From UBA11524 sp964464815 (lineage in GTDB: Bacteria > Bacillota > Clostridia > Christensenellales > Aristaeellaceae), in the NCBI GenBank assembly GCA_964464815.1, contig CAYXHF010000023.1:1-40394 (forward strand): a DNA stretch of 40,394 nucleotides, given 5' to 3'. The translations under genes and the position numbers were made by a program. Of the stretch, positions 15,510 through 23,330 are shown piece after piece. Position 1 is the stretch's first letter. Every line of letters starts with the position of its first letter. The notes beneath the pieces were generated by a model. The model searched no databases. It saw only the letters and a list, made by a program, of their open reading frames with translations, and was not told where the DNA came from.

Positions 15510-15612
15510 GCGTGGGCGTGAGCTATCTTAGTTTGCCAAAGGACGCCAGCACCTTTGGTGTGAAAGCGGCAGGTTGTCATTTGAAGTACAATTTACGGCG
15601 AAAACGGCACTA

Positions 15613-15657
15613 GAAAAAAGCCTCCTCCTGACACATACCACCGTGTCAAGAGGAGGT
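15613..15657 (-). terminator. Terminator after the esterase-GH105 gene
   Basis: On the minus strand CCTCCTCTTGACAC pairs with GTGTCAGGAGGAGG (one bulge), followed by six T. It lies 27 bases after the stop at 15684. Confidence 0.87.
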
Positions 15658-15683
15658 TCATTTCGCTTTCTATGCCCGATGCA

Positions 15684-17420
15684 TTATACATCCAGCTTGA
15701 TAACACCCTGCATCAGTTCCGTAATCATCAGGAAGGTGAGGCCCTGACCGTAGGCCGTGGGCGTCACAATGATGTCCTTGTAGTGCTGCAAGGTGTAGCC
15801 CATGCCCGTGCCGCCGGAAACACCCTGCACCGCACCCGTTTCGTCAATCTGGTCAAGGACGGCCTTCGCGGCAAGCTTGCCCATTTCGATGTACTTCTCA
15901 TCCTTGAGAATGCCCATGCGGACACCCTTCATCACGCCGTAGGCAATGGCAGCCGTGGCGGACGTCTCGCAGTACGTCTCCTCCACGTCAATCAGCGTCG
16001 TGAAGAGGCCGTTCACGCGCTGATACTTCCACAGCGCCAGCACCTGATCCTCCCAGGCAGAAAGAATCATGCGCATGGCGGCGTTGTTGCGGCCCGTGAT
16101 GTCCTTCAGCTCAATGGCCGCCGCCGTGAACCATGCGTTGCCGCGCGCCCACTTGGCATTGGCGTAGTTGTGACGACGGTCGAACGTCCAGCCGTGATAG
16201 AACAGACCTGTCACCTTGTCCTGCAAATAGCGGGCGTGAATCAGGAACTGATACTCCGCCTCGTCAATCCATTCGGGCTTGTCAAGCACCACGCCGGCCT
16301 TGGCCAGGAAGAGGCAGACCATGAAGAGCGTGTCGCACCAAAGCTGCTGATAATGCTTGTTCCAGACGGTGCAGTGCTGCAAGCCGCCGTACTCGGTGCG
16401 CGGCATTTCCTCCAGCACCCACTTCGCCCAGGACTCGATGACCGGCAGATAGTCGGGATTCTTCGTCTCGGCGTAGAGGCAGGTCAGCGTCAGCACGGGC
16501 GCAACGGTGTTGACATTGCGGTGCGGCTTCTCCTCGCGGGAGAGCATGTCGTCAAACCAGCTGGTCAGGTAGTCCAGAATGGACGTATCGCCACTCTGCT
16601 GGTAGGTCTTGTAGATGCCGTAGAGGGCGACGCCGGTAGGCCACTCCCAGTTGTTCATGGTCAGATGGCCACGGGAGGGGTCGTTGCCGTCGGCATGCTG
16701 TAGCATGTTGAGTACCTTGTCAGCAATTGCTTTGTAATCCATGGGGGAAGCTCCTTTCGTATCCTTCATATAGCGTTGCAGGCGAGGCTCCTTGCACATC
16801 AAATCGGCGACGAGGGAAGCGATTTTCTTCGCGCCGTCGGCGTTGAAGTGCGTCAGGTCGTCATGACCGTTCGGGAAGTCCGGATGCTCGCCAGGCTCAA
16901 TGTGAACAAATAGCTTGGCTGTCTCCTCGGGTGTGCCGGAGAGATAGAGGGCGCGGCTGGCCATTTTCAGGTCGAGGAAGGGAATGCCCAGCTCCTGTGC
17001 GACCTTCTTGACCGCCAGCGGATATGTGCCGTGGGTGTAGAGCAGGCTGCCATCGCCGACATAGATGCGGCGGCTGACAGAGGAAATCAGCACGGGCAGT
17101 GCGCCCTTCTCCATCGCGGTACGGCAATACATGCGCAGAAAGTCCTGATAGCTGCCGTCGGGATCGGTGTGGCGCTCCTCGTCGTCCTTCTCGTCATTGT
17201 GGCCGAACTGAATCAGCAGCACGTCACCGGGCTGCATTTGCTCGCGCACAGGGTCAAAACGACCCTCGTTATAGAAGCTGCGCGTGCTGCGGCCACTGAT
17301 GGCATGATTGCGGACGGTGACACCCTCCGCGACATGCTCCGGCAAGGCCCAACCCCAACCGCGGAACGGCGGCTTGTTATCCTCCACCGTGGAATCGCCA
17401 ATGATGAAAATCGTAGGCAT
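15684..17420 (-). CDS. Fused rhamnogalacturonan acetylesterase (CE12-like) and GH105 unsaturated glucuronyl/rhamnogalacturonyl hydrolase
   Basis: 578 residues in two catalytic modules. Residues 1-215 are an SGNH/GDSL esterase: nucleophile Ser10 in IIGDST, Asn75 in GHND, Asp188 and His191 in DDLTHF, like RhgT/RGAE, which removes acetyl groups from rhamnogalacturonan. Residues 227-578 are a complete GH105 (YteR/YesR-like, about 350 residues) with NNWEWPTGVALYGIY, the active-site region WCDTLFMVCLFLAK, and ARGNAWFTAAAIE. GH105 enzymes remove the unsaturated galacturonyl residue left by lyases. There is no signal peptide, so the protein acts in the cytoplasm on imported oligosaccharides. The ATG at 17420 has GGAG ten bases upstream; the earlier ATG at 17429 has only one base of spacing. 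A ribosome site and ATG survive inside the gene at the module boundary. Confidence 0.88.
   Translation of the reverse strand: MPTIFIIGDSTVEDNKPPFRGWGWALPEHVAEGVTVRNHAISGRSTRSFYNEGRFDPVREQMQPGDVLLIQFGHNDEKDDEERHTDPDGSYQDFLRMYCRTAMEKGALPVLISSVSRRIYVGDGSLLYTHGTYPLAVKKVAQELGIPFLDLKMASRALYLSGTPEETAKLFVHIEPGEHPDFPNGHDDLTHFNADGAKKIASLVADLMCKEPRLQRYMKDTKGASPMDYKAIADKVLNMLQHADGNDPSRGHLTMNNWEWPTGVALYGIYKTYQQSGDTSILDYLTSWFDDMLSREEKPHRNVNTVAPVLTLTCLYAETKNPDYLPVIESWAKWVLEEMPRTEYGGLQHCTVWNKHYQQLWCDTLFMVCLFLAKAGVVLDKPEWIDEAEYQFLIHARYLQDKVTGLFYHGWTFDRRHNYANAKWARGNAWFTAAAIELKDITGRNNAAMRMILSAWEDQVLALWKYQRVNGLFTTLIDVEETYCETSATAAIAYGVMKGVRMGILKDEKYIEMGKLAAKAVLDQIDETGAVQGVSGGTGMGYTLQHYKDIIVTPTAYGQGLTFLMITELMQGVIKLDV
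16742..16757 (-). promoter_or_regulatory. Internal Shine-Dalgarno and start codon for the GH105 module
   Basis: On the minus strand AAAGGAG (16751-16757), 8 bases and ATG (16740-16742) lie in frame inside the fused gene, exactly where GH105 homology begins (MDYKAIADKVLNML). Spacing is optimal. This may initiate a separate GH105 polypeptide of 352 residues, or be a relic of two genes that lost the stop between them. Confidence 0.65.
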
Positions 17421-17466
17421 GTGATGCATACTCCTTTCTATATAAAACGTGCGAACCGTTACTTGT

Positions 17467-17487
17467 ATTATACCATGGTCACATGGT
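17467..17487 (-). promoter_or_regulatory. Promoter -10 and operator-like palindrome of the esterase-GH105 gene
   Basis: On the minus strand TATAAT (17467-17472) is adjoined upstream by the perfect inverted repeat ACCATG-N4-CATGGT (17472-17487), which would lie in the promoter spacer. No good -35 is present. That combination is typical of a promoter under transcription-factor control. No regulator gene is encoded next to it. Confidence 0.5.
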
Positions 17488-17599
17488 TGGAAACTTCCCA
17501 AAAAAGGAACAGTATGACGCAAAAACAACCAGCACACAAGGAATTGCAGAAAAAAGGTCGAATACAATATACAAAATCCCTTTTGTGGAGATGATTGCG

Positions 17600-18400
17600 A
17601 TGAATAAGATTTACTGCTGCTTCCCCGGTGGCAAGCACAAGGCGCTGACCATGAGCTATGACGATGGCAAATTGCAGGACAGGCGTCTGATTGACATCTT
17701 CAATCGCCATGGCATCAAGGGCACCTTTCACATCAACAGCGGTTTGTTTGCGGATGAAAATCGCATCAAGCCCGAGGAAATTCCGGCGCTGTATCAGGGG
17801 CATGAGGTTTCCTGCCACACGGTGACGCATCCGACGATTGCGCGCTGTCCGATGCCGGAGGTCGTGTCGGAGGTGCTGGAGGATCGCAAGGCGCTGGAGC
17901 GCATTGTGGGCTATCCGGTGCGCGGCTTGAGCTACCCCAACGGCTCACTGAATGACGAAATTGTGTCGATGCTGCCGCACTGTGGCATCCGCTACAGCCG
18001 CGTGGTGGGGAATACCGACGGCTTTGCGCTGCCGGATAATCCATATCGCTGGATGGCAACCTGTCACCACAATCACCGCTTGATGGAGTTGGGAGAGCAA
18101 TTCCTGAACCTGCACAAGACGCAGTATCTGTACCTGATGTACGTCTGGGGTCACAGCTACGAATTTGACGTACACGACAATTGGCAGCTGATGGAGGATT
18201 TCTGCGCCATGATGGGCGAGAAGGACGACATCTGGTACTGCACGAATATCGAACTGATGGACTGCCTGGACGACTTCAAACGCTTGCAGTTCGCGGCGGA
18301 CAATTCCTTTGTCTACAACCCCAATGCGCGTGACTGCTGGATTTGCGTTCGCAGCACGGAGTATGTATGCATTCCTGCCGGACAGACGGTTCGGCTTTGA
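17600..18400 (+). CDS. Polysaccharide deacetylase (CE4/NodB) family protein
   Basis: 266 residues. NodB motif 1 is SYDDG (Asp21, Asp22) and motif 2 is the metal-binding HTVTH in EVSCHTVTHPTI. Motif 3 fits RGLSYPNGSLND, and the later WGHSYEF matches the C-terminal His motif. No signal peptide is present, which suits a cytoplasmic role on imported sugars, in contrast to wall-acting deacetylases. The start ATG 17600 has GGAG at 17587-17590, nine bases away. It is transcribed divergently from the esterase-GH105 gene and in line with the rhamnose mutarotase 25 bases downstream, so acetylated pectin fragments are a reasonable but unproven substrate. Confidence 0.8.
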   Translation: MNKIYCCFPGGKHKALTMSYDDGKLQDRRLIDIFNRHGIKGTFHINSGLFADENRIKPEEIPALYQGHEVSCHTVTHPTIARCPMPEVVSEVLEDRKALERIVGYPVRGLSYPNGSLNDEIVSMLPHCGIRYSRVVGNTDGFALPDNPYRWMATCHHNHRLMELGEQFLNLHKTQYLYLMYVWGHSYEFDVHDNWQLMEDFCAMMGEKDDIWYCTNIELMDCLDDFKRLQFAADNSFVYNPNARDCWICVRSTEYVCIPAGQTVRL

Positions 18401-18425
18401 CAATTTCTAAAAAGGAGAAAATAAC

Positions 18426-18743
18426 ATGGAACGTTTTGCCTGGATGGGACGAATCAAACCCGGTATGCAGCAGGAATACAAGAAACGCCACGATGAAATC
18501 TGGCCGGAAATGGTGGAGCTGCTCAAAAGTGCGGGCATCCGCAACTACAGCATTTGGTCGGACGGTGACATGCTCTTTGGCTACTATGAGTGCGAAAAGG
18601 GCATTGCATTTGCTGAACAGACGCAGGCAGGCAGCCCCATTGTGGATCGCTGGAATGTGTACATGGAGGATGTGCTGGAACTGGTGATGGATCCTGTCAC
18701 CGGCGCACAGCCGAAATTGCAGCAGATGTTCATGCTGGAATAA
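18426..18743 (+). CDS. rhaM: L-rhamnose mutarotase
   Basis: 105 residues, full length for RhaM/YiiL. The family pattern is clear: RIKPGMQQEYKKRHDEIWPEM near the start, then AGIRNYSIWSDGDMLFGYYE and a C-terminal region ending QQMFMLE. The enzyme interconverts alpha and beta L-rhamnose ahead of rhamnose isomerase. Ribosome site AAGGAG. The isomerase, kinase and aldolase genes are not in the window. Its presence beside GH105 and an acetylesterase is the best evidence that this locus handles rhamnogalacturonan I. Confidence 0.9.
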   Translation: MERFAWMGRIKPGMQQEYKKRHDEIWPEMVELLKSAGIRNYSIWSDGDMLFGYYECEKGIAFAEQTQAGSPIVDRWNVYMEDVLELVMDPVTGAQPKLQQMFMLE

Positions 18744-18764
18744 TCGCTCCTACCGGAATAGAAA

Positions 18765-18808
18765 AGGCCGTGTTTCTTCCTGTCAGCAGGAGGAGGCACG
18801 GCTTTTTT
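18765..18808. terminator. Terminator between rhaM and the convergent caspase gene
   Basis: GGCCGTG/CACGGC with further pairing of CTTCCTG/CAGGAGG around the TCAG loop; six T follow on plus and a shorter T-run on minus, so it may serve both genes. Confidence 0.82.
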
Positions 18809-18814
18809 GCGGCA

Positions 18815-20347
18815 TCAGCCAATCAGCTCAAGCAGCTGCACCCAGTCGCTTTCCAGCTCGTATCGCGTTGTCCCGATATACGCTTTGACACGGATGCGGT
18901 ATTGTCCGGGAGAAAGCAGGTCGCCCTGTGCGTTGCGGCCGTTCCAGCAGAACGTGGAGCCACGCGGCGAAAGCTGCTCCGGACGCGAGGCCTGGCGCGC
19001 GGAAAGGCGGCGCACGGTCTGACCGTTTTCGTCCTCGATGGTGACGGTCAGCTCGCAGGGAATGGCGTGTTCAATAACAAAGGTCAGCTCCTCACCGCCT
19101 TCGGGACAAAACGCCTCGGCCGTGTGCAATTGCAGGGAAGGGTCGCCCGTCATTGGCGGGACGCAAAGCACCTTCGACCAGACGATGCTCGGCACGCCCT
19201 TTTCAATCAGCAGCACCTGCACCAGCACATAGCCGGATGCGCTGACATCGCCTGTTTGCAGCGTGATGGAGCGCTCCTTGAGGCCCGGCGACAGTGCCCG
19301 GCTGGGCAGGGCATAGCTGGCGAAATCGCCATTGTTGTCATAAATCAGTGTCGCGTGGTCAAAGTCCCAAATGCCCTGCTTCTGGTAGACCAGCTGATAG
19401 GCCACCTGTGCGGAGCGCACGATGTTGAAGGAAAAGCTGATGACCGGCTCGTCTGCCGACAGCGTATCGCCGTCAAAGACAACGTTCTCGATGGCTGGCT
19501 TTGTGCGGCGGTTGGCCAGCTGTGCCGTGTCGTAGGTGAACAGGGCAAAGCTGCTTTCCTCCGGGTAGGTGCGAACGGTCGATGCGCCGTGGCTTTGCAG
19601 GAGATGGCGGCGCAGCTCGGTCAGCGTAATGACGCCGTCGCGGTTATCGTCCGCGCCGAAGCTGCCGGAGCGCGACAGAGCATCCACCAGCGCACCCGTG
19701 AAGTACCCTGCGCCCGCCAGGCGTTCGCCGCTGACCTCGCCCGACCAGTACCAGCTTTTTTCCGCGCCACCAGAGGAGCAGATGACGTAATAATCATTGC
19801 CTGCGAACACGTTTTGGAAGGACGTTTCGACGCCCTTGCCAATCATTGCGCCGGAATGGCAGGCGTCCAGCAGCAGCACCTTCTTGCCGCGAATCGTATC
19901 CAGCACACGGCGCAGATTCGCCGCAGAAATGCCGCCTTCCATTTCACCATCGGAGAGCAGGAGCATCATTTCGCCATTGTCGTCGCTTTCCCACAGGCCG
20001 TGGGTGCTGATGTAGAAGTAGCTGACGTCGTTCGCGTCCGCATCGGCGAAGGATTCACGAATCAATGCCGCCAGCACCGCCGCAGAGGCGACACCATCCT
20101 CACGCGTGGTGATTTGCGCCATGTCCAGGGTGCTTTCGGTAAAAACCTCGGCCATACGACGCACGTTGTTGCGGGAGGAAGGCGTGGTGTCCGTCTGCGT
20201 CAGGAATTGGTCACAGCCAACCAGCAGCGCTCGGTTGATGCGTGCGTTGTCTGTGGTGGCGAGGGAAACCTCCTCCGCGTTGACCGGCAGGAGACACAGG
20301 CAGCACAAACACACAACAAGCAGCAAGCTTGTCAGGCGGTTTCGCAT
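18815..20347 (-). CDS. Secreted caspase-like (peptidase C14) protein with EF-hand loop and FlgD-like C-terminus
   Basis: 510 residues. A signal peptide covers about 1-24 (ends VNAEE). A caspase p20-like domain follows (about 37-260) with catalytic His116 in YISTHG and Cys163 in LLDACHSG, both in the expected strand ends. Directly after it, residues 233-244 (DDNRDGVITLTE) form a canonical EF-hand loop with acidic or polar ligands at positions 1, 3, 5, 9 and 12. The C-terminal half holds Ig-like beta regions, the last of which (FCWNGRNAQG ... SPGQYRIRV) matches FlgD-type Ig modules. Metacaspases cut after Arg/Lys and many need calcium; the substrate here is unknown. GGGAGGTG precedes ATG 20347 by 7 bases. 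Confidence 0.85.
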   Translation of the reverse strand: MRNRLTSLLLVVCLCCLCLLPVNAEEVSLATTDNARINRALLVGCDQFLTQTDTTPSSRNNVRRMAEVFTESTLDMAQITTREDGVASAAVLAALIRESFADADANDVSYFYISTHGLWESDDNGEMMLLLSDGEMEGGISAANLRRVLDTIRGKKVLLLDACHSGAMIGKGVETSFQNVFAGNDYYVICSSGGAEKSWYWSGEVSGERLAGAGYFTGALVDALSRSGSFGADDNRDGVITLTELRRHLLQSHGASTVRTYPEESSFALFTYDTAQLANRRTKPAIENVVFDGDTLSADEPVISFSFNIVRSAQVAYQLVYQKQGIWDFDHATLIYDNNGDFASYALPSRALSPGLKERSITLQTGDVSASGYVLVQVLLIEKGVPSIVWSKVLCVPPMTGDPSLQLHTAEAFCPEGGEELTFVIEHAIPCELTVTIEDENGQTVRRLSARQASRPEQLSPRGSTFCWNGRNAQGDLLSPGQYRIRVKAYIGTTRYELESDWVQLLELIG

Positions 20348-20493
20348 CCTGTCACCTCCCTTCCACGAAAAAAACGGCACAACAAACAGTGTACCTTTAT
20401 TGTACATCAAATTAGACGGACTTTCCACCGGAAAAGTTCACCCAAAGATGAAAAAATCGTGAAAAAATGCTGGACACGGAAATTTTGCCAATC

Positions 20494-20526
20494 AAAAACA
20501 CCCGGTAGCGTTCATGCGACCGGGTG
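20494..20526 (-). terminator. Terminator after mntP
   Basis: On the minus strand CACCCGGT/ACCGGGTG (20499-20506 with 20519-20526) followed by five T, eight bases after the mntP stop. It separates mntP from the caspase gene downstream. Confidence 0.88.
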
Positions 20527-20533
20527 GAATGGG

Positions 20534-21103
20534 TTAAGCCAGGATGCCAAGGCCTTCCAGCAGCAGCTTCAGGCCGATGCCAATCAGCACGATGCCGCCC
20601 GCCAGCTCTGCCTTGCTCTTGTAGCGCAGGCCGAAGCGGTTGCCGACCATCAGGCCAATCGGGGACAGCGTGAAGGTCGTCAGACCAATCAGACCGGCCG
20701 CCAGGAAGATGTTCGTCTTGTCCAGCGCGAAGGTGACGCCGACCGCCAGCGCGTCAATGCTCGTGGCGATGGCCAGCATCAGCATGGTCTTGAAGCTGAA
20801 GTCCGCATTGGCTTCGTCTTCCTCATCGTCCTTGCCCAGTGCCTCGCGAATCATGTTTGCGCCGATAATGGCCAGCAGAATAAAGGCAATCCAGTGGTCA
20901 AACTGGTCAATCAGGCTGGCGAAGGTGGTGCCGAGGAAATAGCCCAGCATGGGCATCAGCGCCTGAAAAATGCCGAAATATGCGCCGACACACAGCAGAT
21001 GCTTCTTCTGCACCTTCTGCACACTCAGTCCCTTGCAGATGGACACGGCAAATGCGTCCATGCTCAGACCAACGCCAATCAGCAGGATGTCAAAAATGGA
21101 CAT
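20534..21103 (-). CDS. mntP: Manganese efflux pump MntP
   Basis: 189 residues with six membrane segments in two repeats. Each repeat carries the conserved acidic helix motif: GLSMDAFAVSICKG near residue 12 and ATSIDALAVGVTFAL near residue 112. The cytoplasmic loop is rich in acidic residues (DDEEDEANAD). MntP exports Mn2+ to prevent toxicity. AAGGAG precedes ATG 21103. The roughly 50-nt leader is too short for a yybP-ykoY manganese riboswitch, so control would have to be by a protein or absent. Confidence 0.93.
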   Translation of the reverse strand: MSIFDILLIGVGLSMDAFAVSICKGLSVQKVQKKHLLCVGAYFGIFQALMPMLGYFLGTTFASLIDQFDHWIAFILLAIIGANMIREALGKDDEEDEANADFSFKTMLMLAIATSIDALAVGVTFALDKTNIFLAAGLIGLTTFTLSPIGLMVGNRFGLRYKSKAELAGGIVLIGIGLKLLLEGLGILA

Positions 21104-21156
21104 GGGTACACGCTCCTTATGATGCGGTAGAAAAGGGAAATATGTCGTGAAATACT

Positions 21157-21186
21157 ATTGTATATGCGTCAGGATGTGTTAGTCAA
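21157..21186 (-). promoter_or_regulatory. Promoter of mntP
   Basis: On the minus strand TTGACT (21181-21186), 18-base spacer, TACAAT (21157-21162). Confidence 0.68.
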
Positions 21187-21250
21187 GACAAACAATTGAA
21201 CGAAAAATTCCGAAACTTCATTTTCGTGTGTCAAAGAAATGTCAAAACTC

Positions 21251-21279
21251 TTGCAATGACAGGGAAAATGAAGTATAAT
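21251..21279 (+). promoter_or_regulatory. Promoter of the flavoprotein reductase gene
   Basis: TTGCAA (21251-21256), 17-base spacer, TATAAT (21274-21279). It lies about 65 bases from the divergent mntP promoter. Confidence 0.8.
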
Positions 21280-21287
21280 AGGGAAGA

Positions 21288-21309
21288 TTCTTCTCAAAAA
21301 AGAGAAGAA
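21288..21309 (+). promoter_or_regulatory. 5' leader hairpin of the flavoprotein gene
   Basis: TTCTTCTC, six A, GAGAAGAA: a perfect 8-bp stem that forms within a few bases of the predicted transcription start and ends five bases before the AAGGAGG ribosome site. It may protect the 5' end of the mRNA. Confidence 0.55.
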
Positions 21310-21329
21310 AATAGAAGGAGGAACTCAGC

Positions 21330-23222
21330 ATGAAGAAGATGCTTTCTATGCTGCTTGCCATCGCGATGCTGCTGACCATGACGGTTGGCTTCGCTATGGC
21401 GGAGGCTGGAACCTTCACCGGCACTGGCAACAGCCAGATTGGCGGCGAGGGTGCAATCGAGGTTGAGGTGACGGTGGACGAGAACGGCGCCGTGACCGAC
21501 ATCAAGGTGACGAAGAACGGCGACACCGCCGGTATTTCCGATCCTGCGGTGGAAACCGTGCCCGGCCGCATCCTGGTCGCGCAGTCCGCGAATGTGGACG
21601 GCGTGTCCGGTGCGACGATGACGTCTGACGCCATCAAGGAAGCCGTGCTGGATGCTGTGACCAAGGCTGGTCTGGACGTGGTGGCGTGGTCCACCTACGT
21701 GGCGATCGAGCAGGTGGCGGCGGAAGATGCGACCTATGACGTGGATGTGGTCATCGTTGGTGCTGGCGGCGCTGGCATGACGGCTGCCCTGACCGCGGCG
21801 GAAGCTGGCGCGAAGGTCATCATCGTCGAGAGCCAGCCGGCTGTTGGCGGCAACTCCATCCGTGCCACCGGTGGCATGAACGCTGCTGACACGCCCGCGC
21901 AGGACAGCAACACCTTTGGTGAGTCCGCTGGCGTGGAGAAGACCCTGGCGTCTGCCGAAAGCTATGCTGACAACGCGGTCATCACCAAGCTGGCCGAAGA
22001 CGTTGCCACGCAGTGGGCCGACTATCAGGCCAATCCCGAAGGCTATTTCGACAGCGTGGAGCTGATGGAACTGGACACCATGATCGGTGGCAAGGGCATC
22101 AACGACGCGACGCTGGTGCATGTCATGGCGGAAAAGACCGCTGATGGCATCGAATGGCTGAAGAAGTACGACATCAACCTGACCAGCGTTGGCAGCTTCG
22201 GCGGCGCGTCCGTCAAGCGTATCCATCGCCCGGTGGACGAGAATGGCAAGACCATCTCCGTCGGCTCCTACATGATTCCGCTGCTGGAAACTGCTTGCGA
22301 AGGCAACGAGAACATCACCATCATCCGTGAAACCACGGCCAACACCATCCTGGTCAATGAAGCGGGCGCTGCCTGCGGCATCAAGGCGACGGGTGTGACC
22401 GGCAACAACGTGACGGTCAATGCCAAGGCGGTCATTCTGGCCACCGGCGGCTTCGGCGCGAACCTGGACATGGTGGCCGAGCTGGTGCCGTCCCTGGAGG
22501 GCTTCATGACCACCAATGCGGCTGGCGCGATGGGCCAGGGCATTGAAATGGCCAAGGCGCTGGGCGCTGCGACCATCGACATGGATCAGGTGCAGATTCA
22601 CCCGACCGTGCAGTTTGACACGGCGGCGCTGATTACCGAGGGCCTGCGTGGCGACGGTGCTATCCTGGTCAATGCCGAGGGCAAGCGCTTCATCGACGAA
22701 GTTGGCACGCGTGACGTTGTCAGCGCGGCTGAAATTGCGCAGACCGGTTCCTACAGCTACCTGGTGGTTGACCAGGCGATGCTGGACAAGTCCTCTGTTA
22801 TCGCGGGCTATGTGAAGAGTGGTTTCGTCTTCCAGGGCGCGACCTACGAAGAGCTGGCTGAGCAGCTGGGCATGGACGCTGCGACCTTCGCAGAGACCAT
22901 GAACACCTGGAACACCTATGTGGAAGCGAAGAACGACCCCGACTTCGGCCGCACGTCTTTCGCTTCTCCGCTGAACACCGCTCCCTACTACGCCATCAAG
23001 GTGACTGCGGGCGTCCATCACACGATGGGTGGTCTGAAGATTACCGAGAACACCGAGGTTATGAACGAAGACGGCACGACCATCGCTGGCCTGTATGCGG
23101 CTGGTGAGGTGACTGGCGGCATCCACGGTGCGAACCGTCTGGGCGGCAACGCTGTGGCTGACTTTGTTGTCTTTGGTCGTATCGCGGGCGAAGTCGCTGC
23201 GAACTACGCGCTGGGCAACTAA
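21330..23222 (+). CDS. Exported FMN-bind/FAD-dependent reductase (fumarate-reductase-like flavoprotein)
   Basis: 630 residues. A signal peptide covers about 1-24 (ends AMAEA). An FMN-bind domain (about 28-112) has the flavinylation motif SGAT, with Thr96 the expected site for covalent FMN added by ApbE. A flavoprotein domain follows, with the FAD loop GAGGAG (144-149) and the fumarate-reductase family active site: His424 (QIHPT), Thr-Glu before Arg440 (TEGLRG), His563/His564 (HHTMGG) and Arg603 (HGANRLGGN). These correspond to the dicarboxylate-binding set and proton-donating Arg of Shewanella Fcc3, so fumarate or a close enoate is a fair guess; urocanate- and cinnamate-type relatives exist. 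AAGGAGG is 8 bases upstream. No ApbE gene or electron-donor partner is in the window. Confidence 0.9.
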   Translation: MKKMLSMLLAIAMLLTMTVGFAMAEAGTFTGTGNSQIGGEGAIEVEVTVDENGAVTDIKVTKNGDTAGISDPAVETVPGRILVAQSANVDGVSGATMTSDAIKEAVLDAVTKAGLDVVAWSTYVAIEQVAAEDATYDVDVVIVGAGGAGMTAALTAAEAGAKVIIVESQPAVGGNSIRATGGMNAADTPAQDSNTFGESAGVEKTLASAESYADNAVITKLAEDVATQWADYQANPEGYFDSVELMELDTMIGGKGINDATLVHVMAEKTADGIEWLKKYDINLTSVGSFGGASVKRIHRPVDENGKTISVGSYMIPLLETACEGNENITIIRETTANTILVNEAGAACGIKATGVTGNNVTVNAKAVILATGGFGANLDMVAELVPSLEGFMTTNAAGAMGQGIEMAKALGAATIDMDQVQIHPTVQFDTAALITEGLRGDGAILVNAEGKRFIDEVGTRDVVSAAEIAQTGSYSYLVVDQAMLDKSSVIAGYVKSGFVFQGATYEELAEQLGMDAATFAETMNTWNTYVEAKNDPDFGRTSFASPLNTAPYYAIKVTAGVHHTMGGLKITENTEVMNEDGTTIAGLYAAGEVTGGIHGANRLGGNAVADFVVFGRIAGEVAANYALGN

Positions 23223-23244
23223 TTCTTCTCTGGTTTTTTCACAG

Positions 23245-23283
23245 GAGTGTAGGCTGGCATATGCTGGCCTACACTCTTTTTTG
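23245..23283 (+). terminator. Terminator after the flavoprotein gene
   Basis: GAGTGTAGGC pairs with GCCTACACTC (23245-23254 with 23267-23276), with a further self-complementary GCATATGC tip, followed by six T. Confidence 0.9.
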
Positions 23284-23330
23284 TGGTGGAGGGTGACTTT
23301 TTCCTTGTTACTTGAATTGGTAAGTGGCAA

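Noticed and set aside
13067..15580. Very long antisense open frame (over 800 codons) opposite the HerA-like gene
   Set aside because: Low-complexity His/Arg-rich translation, no ribosome site, and a byproduct of the codon bias of the well-supported sense gene. Similar antisense frames at 551-1927, 7720-9486, 21294-23639, 29877-31943 and 33976-36261 were rejected for the same reason.
21104..21186. yybP-ykoY manganese riboswitch before mntP
   Set aside because: The leader is only about 50 nt and lacks the conserved core.
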